DNA of 11,168 nt, taken from assembly GCA_050115555.1 (NCBI GenBank), contig JASFQI010000145.1, positions 1 through 11,168 of the forward strand, written 5' to 3'. Positions 6,094-11,168 of the stretch are shown piece by piece. This DNA is from JASFQI01 sp050115555 (lineage in GTDB: Bacteria; Desulfobacterota; DSM-4660; Desulfatiglandales; HGW-15). Position 1 is the first letter of the stretch; each line of letters starts with the position of its first letter. The position numbers and the translations under genes are program-made. A model generated the notes under the pieces. That model was given only the letters and a program-made list of their open reading frames with translations, searched no databases and was not told where the DNA came from.

Positions 6094-9000
6094 ATGAGTA
6101 CCAAGAACACGCCCAACGGCACGGTCATGGTGGTTGGCGGCGGAATCGCCGGCATTCAGGCATCCCTGGACCTCGCGGACTCAGGATACCTGGTGTACCT
6201 CGTGGAGAAGCAAACCGCAATCGGCGGCGTCATGGCGCAGCTCGACAAGACCTTCCCAACGAACGACTGCTCCATGTGCATCATCTCTCCCAAGCTCGTG
6301 GAGTGCGGCAGGCACCTGAACATCGACCTGATGACCAACACCGAGATCCTGGATATCCAGGGCGAAGCAGGGAACTTCCAGGTCAAGCTCCTGGAAAAGC
6401 CACGCTACGTGGACCTTGCCAAGTGCACCGCGTGCGGGGAGTGCAGCAAGGCGTGTCCCATTGACGTGCCGAACCAGTTCGACGAGGGTCTGCGGGATCG
6501 GAAGGCCGCGTTCAAGCTCTACCCCCAGGCCATGCCCAGCGCGTATGCTATTGAAAAGCGCGGCACGGCCCCCTGCAAGGCCACGTGCCCGGCCCACGTG
6601 AGCATTCAAGGCTACGTGGCCCTCATCAACCAGGGCAAGTACCGCGAGGCGCTCGAGCTCTTCAAGAAGGACCACCCCTTTCCGGCCATCTGCGGCCGAG
6701 TCTGTCATCATCCGTGCGAAGGCATCTGTACCCGCGGCGACGTAGACCAGCCCATTGCCATCCAATACCTCCACCGGTTCCTGGCCGACCTGGACCTCCA
6801 GGACGACACGCGCTACGTTCCGGCGGTCGAGGAGAAGCGGGACGAGAAGATCGCCATCGTGGGCGCTGGGCCGGCCGGGCTGACCGCGGCCTACTACATG
6901 GCGTGGAAGGGATACGGCGTCACCGTGCTCGAAAAGCTCCCTGTGGTCGGGGGCATGATGTCCGTGGGGATTCCCGCCTACCGTCTCCCCCGGGACATCA
7001 TCGCGCAGGAGGTCAAGGTCATCGAGGACATGGGCGTGGAGATCCGCACCGGGGTCGAGTTCGGGAAGGACGTCACCCTGGAAAGCCTCAAGAGCGACGG
7101 GTACAAGGCCGTGTTCATGGCAACCGGGCTGCACCTGAGCCGGACCCTGAACGTCCCGGGAGAGGATCACCCGGGCGTGCTCAAGGGCGTGGACTTCCTC
7201 CGCGACGTGGCCCTCGGCAACGCGGTATCCGTGGGTAAACGCACCGTGGTCATCGGGGGAGGAAACGTGGCCGTGGACGTGGCCCTGAGCGCCAAACGCT
7301 CCGGCGCCGAGCAGGTGACCCTGGTCTGCCTGGAGACGCGCGAAGAGATGCCGGCCTGGGATTACGAGATCGAAGAGGCCCTCGAGGAGGGCGTGGAGAT
7401 CATCAACAGCCGGGGACCCACGCAGTTCCTGAACCAAGGCGATCAGGTCACCGGTGTGGAGTTCAAGCGCTGTACGGCGGTCTTCGATGCCGAGGGGCGC
7501 TTCCGCCCCACGTACGACGAGAGCGACCTCATGTCCGTAGAAGGCGACACGGCCATCGTGGCCATCGGCCAGGCCGCTGACCTGGACTTTGCCGAGCCCC
7601 AGGGCATCGAGGTCTCGCCCCAGGGAGGGCTTCAGGCCGACCCGGTCACCCTGGAAACCCCGATCCCGGGAGTGTTCGCCGGCGGCGACGTGTTCTACGG
7701 GCCCAAGTCCGTGGTCGAGGCGGTCCACTGCGGCAAGGAAGCGGCCGAGAGCATGGATCGGTACATCAACGGCCGGGACCTTCGAGAGGACCGTGAGACA
7801 GACTGGTCCTACGAGAAGCCCGGGGTGGAGGGCGAGCCCCTTGTCCCGCGGGTCCCCATGCGGACCATCTCCGTGGAGGAAAGGGCCGGGAACTTCAAGG
7901 AGATCGCCCTGGGGTTTACCGAGGAGGAAGTACGAAAAGAGGCGGAGCGCTGCCTCAAGTGCGGCATCTGCTCGGAGTGCTACCAGTGCGTGGACGCCTG
8001 CCTGGCCGGTGCCGTGGATCACAGCATGAAGGCCAAGGAGACCACCCTGGATGTCGGGGCCGTTGTCCTGGCCCCCGGGTTCACCCCCTTTGATCCCACC
8101 GCATTCGACACGTACAACTATGCGAACCACCCGAACGTGGTGACGAGCATGGAGTTCGAGCGGATCCTCTCCGCATCCGGGCCCTACGAGGGCCACCTGG
8201 TGCGCCCATCGGACCACAAGGAACCGCAAAAGGTCGCCTGGCTCCAGTGCGTGGGCTCGCGCGACATCAACCAGTGCGACCACGCCTACTGCTCCGCAGT
8301 GTGCTGCATGTATGCCATCAAGGAGGCCGTGATCGCCAAGGAGCACAGCCCGCAACCCCTGGACGCGGCGATCTTTTTCATGGACATGCGGACCTACGGA
8401 AAGGATTTCGAGAAGTACTACAATCGCGCTGAAGAGGAAAGCGGCGTCCGGTTCATCCGGTCCCGGATCCACTCGGTCCTCCCCCGGGCCGACGGCAGCC
8501 TGCGCATCAACTACGCCACCGAAACGGGCGAGATGCAGCAGGAGGACTTCGACATGGTGGTCCTGTCCGTGGGTCTCTCGCCCAACAAGGACATCGTGCA
8601 GCTGGCCGAAAAGGCGGGCATCTCCCTGAACGAGCACCAGTTTGCAGAGACCACCACGTTCAAGCCCGTGAGCACCAACCGTGAAGGGATCTACCTGTGC
8701 GGCGTGTTCCAGGGACCCAAGGACATCCCGGCCTCGGTCATGGAGGCCTCGGCCGCGGCCGCCGCCTCGGGGCAAATCCTCGCGGAGGCGCGCGACACCA
8801 TGACCCGCTCCAGGGAGCTTCCCCCGGAAAAGGATTTCTCCGGAGAGGAACCCCGCGTGGGGGTGTTCGTGTGCAACTGCGGGATCAACATCGGCGGTAT
8901 TGCGGACGTGCCCGCGGTCCGTGAGTACGCCCGGGATCTTCCCCACGTAATTCACGTGGAGGACAACCTTTTCACCTGCTCCCAGGACACCCAGGACAAG

Positions 9001-10527
9001 ATGAAGGAGGTCATCCAGGAGAAGGGCATCAACCGGGTGGTGGTCGCCTCGTGCTCCCCGCGCACTCACGAGCCCCTGTTTCAGGAAACCATCCGGGACG
9101 CCGGGCTCAACAAGTACCTGTTCGAGATGGCCAACATTCGGGACCAGGACACCTGGGTCCACATGAACGAACCGGAGAAGGCCACGGCCAAGGCCAAGGA
9201 CCTCGTTCGCATGGCCGTGGCCAAGGCGGCCCTGATCGAACCGCTTCAGCAGTTCACCATCCCGGTCAAACCGAACGCGCTCGTGGTGGGCGGCGGCGTG
9301 GCCGGTCTGGAGATCGCGCTGGGGGTCGCGGAGCAGGGATTCCAGGCCTATCTCGTGGAAAAAACAGGGGAGCTGGGCGGCGTGGCGCGAAGGCTTCGGA
9401 CGACCTGGAAGGGAGAGGACATCCCGGCCTATGTGGAGAAGCTCGTGGAGCGGGTCAACGGCCATTCCCGCATCCAGGTCTTCCTGAACACAACGCTCAA
9501 GGAGACCACCGGCACCGTGGGCAACTTTGTCACCACCGTGGCACCGGCCTCCGGAGGCGGCAAAGCCCAGGTGCTGGAGCATGGGGTGACCGTCCTGGCC
9601 ACCGGGGGACGCGAGTACGAGCCTACCGAGTACCTGTACGGACAGAACGCTAACGTGCTCACCCACCTGGATCTGGACAAGGCCCTGAAGGAGGAGGAAG
9701 ACCGCATCAAGAAGGCAGGAACCGCCGTGTTCATCCAGTGTGTCGGGTCCCGCATTCCGGAGCGGCCGTACTGCAGCAAGATCTGCTGCACCCACAGCCT
9801 GGAGAGCGCACTCAAGCTGAAGAGCCTGAACCCGGACATGAAAATCTTCATCCTCTACAGGGACATGCGCGCTTACGGATTCCGAGAGGACCTCTACAAG
9901 GAAGCGCGTGAGAAAGGGATCCTTTTCATCCGCTACGACCTGGATGCCCCGCCCGATCTCAGCCAGAACGGGGACGGCGCTCTCTCTCTCCTGATCAAGG
10001 ACCACGTGCTCCAGCGGCCCGTGAAAATCTCCCCGGACCTCGTGGTCCTGGCCTCCGCCATTCTTCCCAACGAAAACAAGGAGCTTTTCGAACTCCTCAA
10101 GGTCCCGATCAACAACGAGGGCTTCCTGATCGAGGCGCACGCCAAGCTGCGCCCCGTGGACCTTTCCTCGGACGGTGTGTTCATTGCCGGCCTGGCCCAC
10201 TACCCGAAGCCCCTGGACGAGACCATTGCCCAGGCCAGTGCGGCCGTGGCCCGCGCCATGACCATCCTGAGCCGGGAAGGCATCATGGTCGGCGGGGTGG
10301 TGGCCGAGGTGATTCCGGAACGCTGTGCCGTGTGCCTGACCTGCGTGCGCACCTGCCCCTACGGTGTGCCGAGGATCGGCGACGAGGGCCACGCGGTCAT
10401 TGACCCGGCCGAGTGCCGCGGCTGCGGGGCCTGCGTCTCGGAGTGCCCGGGCAAGGCCATAGTGCTGCGGCACTTCACGGACGAGCAGATCATCGCCAAG
10501 GAGGACGCCCTGTTTCAGGCGGGCTAA
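6094..10527 (+). CDS. hdrA: HdrA-type multi-domain flavoprotein: HdrA unit with inserted NAD(P)H oxidoreductase, plus a second full HdrA unit
   Basis: This 1477-residue cytosolic electron-transfer protein has three flavin modules. Unit 1 (1-157) has the FAD motif VVGGGIAGIQASL (13-25), the HdrA signature DCSMCIISPKLVECGRH (58-74) and a [4Fe-4S] motif at C111, C114, C117 and C121. A GltD/NfnB-like flavoprotein is then inserted (about 158-615): cluster cysteines at C161, C165, C200, C204, C208 and C212; FAD motif VGAGPAGLTAAYY (256-268); NAD(P)H motif IGGGNVAVDVAL (387-398); FAD-closing GVFAGGDV (526-533). Unit 1 resumes with six cysteines (C620-C636) and QCVGSRD (718-724). Unit 2 (about 920-1477) has the HdrA N-terminal domain GVFVCNCG (923-930), a third FAD motif VVGGGVAGLEIAL (1064-1076), QCVGSR (1215-1220), and a terminal 2[4Fe-4S] ferredoxin (C1411-C1421, C1441-C1451). 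HdrA proteins bifurcate electrons at their FAD; here NAD(P)H probably serves as donor or acceptor (inference). mvhD and a metV-like gene follow. Confidence 0.96.
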   Translation: MSTKNTPNGTVMVVGGGIAGIQASLDLADSGYLVYLVEKQTAIGGVMAQLDKTFPTNDCSMCIISPKLVECGRHLNIDLMTNTEILDIQGEAGNFQVKLLEKPRYVDLAKCTACGECSKACPIDVPNQFDEGLRDRKAAFKLYPQAMPSAYAIEKRGTAPCKATCPAHVSIQGYVALINQGKYREALELFKKDHPFPAICGRVCHHPCEGICTRGDVDQPIAIQYLHRFLADLDLQDDTRYVPAVEEKRDEKIAIVGAGPAGLTAAYYMAWKGYGVTVLEKLPVVGGMMSVGIPAYRLPRDIIAQEVKVIEDMGVEIRTGVEFGKDVTLESLKSDGYKAVFMATGLHLSRTLNVPGEDHPGVLKGVDFLRDVALGNAVSVGKRTVVIGGGNVAVDVALSAKRSGAEQVTLVCLETREEMPAWDYEIEEALEEGVEIINSRGPTQFLNQGDQVTGVEFKRCTAVFDAEGRFRPTYDESDLMSVEGDTAIVAIGQAADLDFAEPQGIEVSPQGGLQADPVTLETPIPGVFAGGDVFYGPKSVVEAVHCGKEAAESMDRYINGRDLREDRETDWSYEKPGVEGEPLVPRVPMRTISVEERAGNFKEIALGFTEEEVRKEAERCLKCGICSECYQCVDACLAGAVDHSMKAKETTLDVGAVVLAPGFTPFDPTAFDTYNYANHPNVVTSMEFERILSASGPYEGHLVRPSDHKEPQKVAWLQCVGSRDINQCDHAYCSAVCCMYAIKEAVIAKEHSPQPLDAAIFFMDMRTYGKDFEKYYNRAEEESGVRFIRSRIHSVLPRADGSLRINYATETGEMQQEDFDMVVLSVGLSPNKDIVQLAEKAGISLNEHQFAETTTFKPVSTNREGIYLCGVFQGPKDIPASVMEASAAAAASGQILAEARDTMTRSRELPPEKDFSGEEPRVGVFVCNCGINIGGIADVPAVREYARDLPHVIHVEDNLFTCSQDTQDKMKEVIQEKGINRVVVASCSPRTHEPLFQETIRDAGLNKYLFEMANIRDQDTWVHMNEPEKATAKAKDLVRMAVAKAALIEPLQQFTIPVKPNALVVGGGVAGLEIALGVAEQGFQAYLVEKTGELGGVARRLRTTWKGEDIPAYVEKLVERVNGHSRIQVFLNTTLKETTGTVGNFVTTVAPASGGGKAQVLEHGVTVLATGGREYEPTEYLYGQNANVLTHLDLDKALKEEEDRIKKAGTAVFIQCVGSRIPERPYCSKICCTHSLESALKLKSLNPDMKIFILYRDMRAYGFREDLYKEAREKGILFIRYDLDAPPDLSQNGDGALSLLIKDHVLQRPVKISPDLVVLASAILPNENKELFELLKVPINNEGFLIEAHAKLRPVDLSSDGVFIAGLAHYPKPLDETIAQASAAVARAMTILSREGIMVGGVVAEVIPERCAVCLTCVRTCPYGVPRIGDEGHAVIDPAECRGCGACVSECPGKAIVLRHFTDEQIIAKEDALFQAG

Positions 10528-10639
10528 TGCCTTCCATCCATGGCTCCGTTGCGCCGATGCGAATGAAAGCCATGGAAACAGGCGTAATGCTTCAACGCGG
10601 AGTACACAAAAGGAAAAACCCTTTCTTCAAGGAGGCGAC
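10528..10639 (+). other. Leader/spacer between hdrA and mvhD with an inverted repeat
   Basis: The gap of 112 bp is long for this operon. It contains CCATGGCT (10538-10545) and AGCCATGG (10568-10575), an 8-bp inverted repeat with a 22-nt loop and no T run after it. It may be an mRNA processing or stabilising structure that separates expression of the large hdrA from mvhD. No open frame here looks real. Confidence 0.4.
10629..10635 (+). promoter_or_regulatory. Ribosome binding site that decides the mvhD start upstream of the TGA
   Basis: AAGGAGG is a perfect Shine-Dalgarno sequence 4 nt before the ATG at 10640. The in-frame ATG at 10718, the first after the TGA, has only AGG in an unfavourable context and would delete the first conserved cysteine cluster. 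Translation is therefore expected to begin before the TGA and to read through it. Confidence 0.85.
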
Positions 10640-11062
10640 ATGGCGGATTTCGAACCCCGTATTCTTGCATTCTGCTGCCAATACTGAGCTTATTCGGCTG
10701 CGGACCTGGCAGGTTCCATGAGACTTTCTTACCCGAGCAACATCAAGTTAATCCAAGTTCCCTGCACCGGACGAGTGGACATCCTCCACCTTCTCAAGGC
10801 CATCGAGGACGGGGCAGACGGCGTGTACATTGCAGGATGCCTGGAGGGAGAGTGTCACTTCCTGACCGGCAATCTCAAGGCCCGAAGGCGGGTGAACTAC
10901 GTGAAAAAGCTGCTTGAGGAGATGGGCATCGAGCCTGAGCGCGTGGAGATGTACAACATGTCGGCCGGTGACGGGCCCCGGTTCGTGGAAATCGCCAAGG
11001 AGATGACGGAAAAGATTCGAGAGCTGGGCCCCAGCCCCCTTAACGTGAAAAAGGCGGCCTGA
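10640..11062 (+). CDS. mvhD: MvhD/FlpD-family iron-sulfur subunit, selenoprotein (TGA at codon 16 read as selenocysteine)
   Basis: This 140-residue [2Fe-2S] protein is the kind that passes electrons between a hydrogenase or other donor and HdrA. Starting at the ATG at 10640, the protein reads MADFEPRILAFCCQY, then TGA (10685-10687), then AYSAADLAGSMRLSYP. The family normally has a Cys at the TGA position, in the pattern CCxxC followed by SYAGAD-LAG. The rest is typical: VPCTGRVD (40-47), DGVYIAGCLEGECHF (60-74), RRVNYVKKLLEEMGIEPERV and a final KIRELGPSPL. Cluster ligand candidates are C12, C13, Sec16, C42, C67 and C72. Sec in VhuD, the homologue of methanogens such as Methanocaldococcus jannaschii, is established. 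Full length with Sec is the usual family size. Annotation from 10718 would lose 26 residues. The alternative is a nonsense mutation or sequencing error, which is unlikely given the hairpin and the Cys position. Confidence 0.92.
10688..10717 (+). promoter_or_regulatory. Candidate bacterial SECIS element
   Basis: Immediately 3' of the in-frame TGA, GGACCT (10702-10707) pairs with AGGTTCC (10711-10717) around the apical loop GGC, with one bulged T on the 3' arm. The loop G begins 20 nt after the TGA, inside the 16-37 nt range described for bacterial SECIS hairpins, and loop guanines are a known feature recognised by SelB. The lower stem is not well formed and the bulge is on the opposite arm from the E. 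coli fdhF example, so the exact fold is tentative. Confidence 0.65.
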
Positions 11063-11098
11063 GCGTCGAATCCTCACATCGAACCATGAGGTGAACCC

Positions 11099-11168
11099 AT
11101 GATCATCGCGGATCGAAAGCCGTTGAAGGAAATTCTGGAGATGATTCAGGACTGCGACCGCATCCTGC
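11099..11168 (+). CDS. metV: Probable MetV-like protein (methylenetetrahydrofolate reductase partner), partial start only
   Basis: Only the first 23 codons are in the window: MIIADRKPLKEILEMIQDCD followed by RIL. This resembles the start of MetV proteins (MI-A-RKP-EEIL-M, followed in the family by a Cys-rich GCGTCVTVC motif just beyond the window edge). MetV is a zinc/iron-sulfur protein that pairs with MetF, the flavoprotein reducing methylene-tetrahydrofolate in the Wood-Ljungdahl pathway. The ATG at 11099 has GAGGTG 5 nt upstream and begins 36 nt after mvhD, so it is in the same operon. In Moorella, metV, metF, hdrA and mvhD are clustered as well, which supports the call. The identification rests on a short N-terminus plus context; the diagnostic cysteines are not visible. 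Confidence 0.68.
   Translation, partial: MIIADRKPLKEILEMIQDCDRIL

Noticed and set aside
6181..10473. Very long open frame on the minus strand (1430 codons) opposite hdrA
   Set aside because: Same codon-bias artefact: low-complexity His/Gly/Val/Asp translation, no ribosome binding site, and a fully supported HdrA protein on the plus strand.
10640..10687. TGA as a nonsense mutation making mvhD a pseudogene
   Set aside because: The frame is otherwise intact on both sides, the TGA replaces a conserved Cys, and a SECIS-like hairpin follows; no other decay is visible.
10718..11062. A 114-residue MvhD protein starting at the ATG at 10718
   Set aside because: It would lack the first cysteine cluster of the family and a good ribosome binding site; the same frame extends through TGA to 10640 with matching residues.

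Overview
This window is GC-rich bacterial DNA with tightly spaced genes. It carries a heterodisulfide-reductase-type flavoprotein, an MvhD-like subunit with an in-frame UGA, the start of a MetV-like gene, a siroheme-type precorrin-2 dehydrogenase and a pyruvate phosphate dikinase. Together these suggest an anaerobic, selenocysteine-using sulfate reducer or syntroph of the Desulfobacterota (Syntrophobacteria-like). The assignment is an inference from gene content; no rRNA or other taxonomic marker is present.

Left part, all on the minus strand: a partial precorrin-2 dehydrogenase (1-443); a repeat-rich, AT-richer gap (444-572); a radical SAM protein with an unusual CX4CX2C cluster motif (573-1745) behind a good sigma-70-type promoter; a terminator (1942-1986); then a three-gene unit transcribed leftwards. 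That unit is a conserved-looking hypothetical protein (5043-5405), a two-helix small membrane protein (4815-5003) and ppdK (2030-4825), whose start overlaps the end of the small gene. About 690 bp without a convincing gene (5406-6093) separates this unit from the divergent right-hand operon.

Right part, plus strand: a 1477-residue HdrA-type protein (6094-10527) in which a complete NAD(P)H:acceptor flavoprotein of the GltD/NfnB kind is inserted between two iron-sulfur motifs of one HdrA unit, followed by a second, complete HdrA unit with a C-terminal two-cluster ferredoxin. Next comes mvhD (10640-11062). A conventional gene caller would split or truncate it, because codon 16 is an in-frame TGA at the position where the family has a conserved cysteine. 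The reading frame is intact on both sides, a perfect ribosome binding site precedes the upstream ATG, and a SECIS-like hairpin lies just after the TGA, so I read it as selenocysteine. The last 70 bases begin a gene that looks like metV, the partner of methylenetetrahydrofolate reductase (MetF).

Taken together, the right-hand operon looks like an NAD(P)H-linked, possibly electron-bifurcating, HdrA-MvhD-MetV(-MetF) module feeding or draining the methyl branch of the Wood-Ljungdahl pathway. No hdrB or hdrC lies between hdrA and metV. The left-hand genes serve siroheme synthesis and C3 metabolism (pyruvate/phosphoenolpyruvate interconversion).
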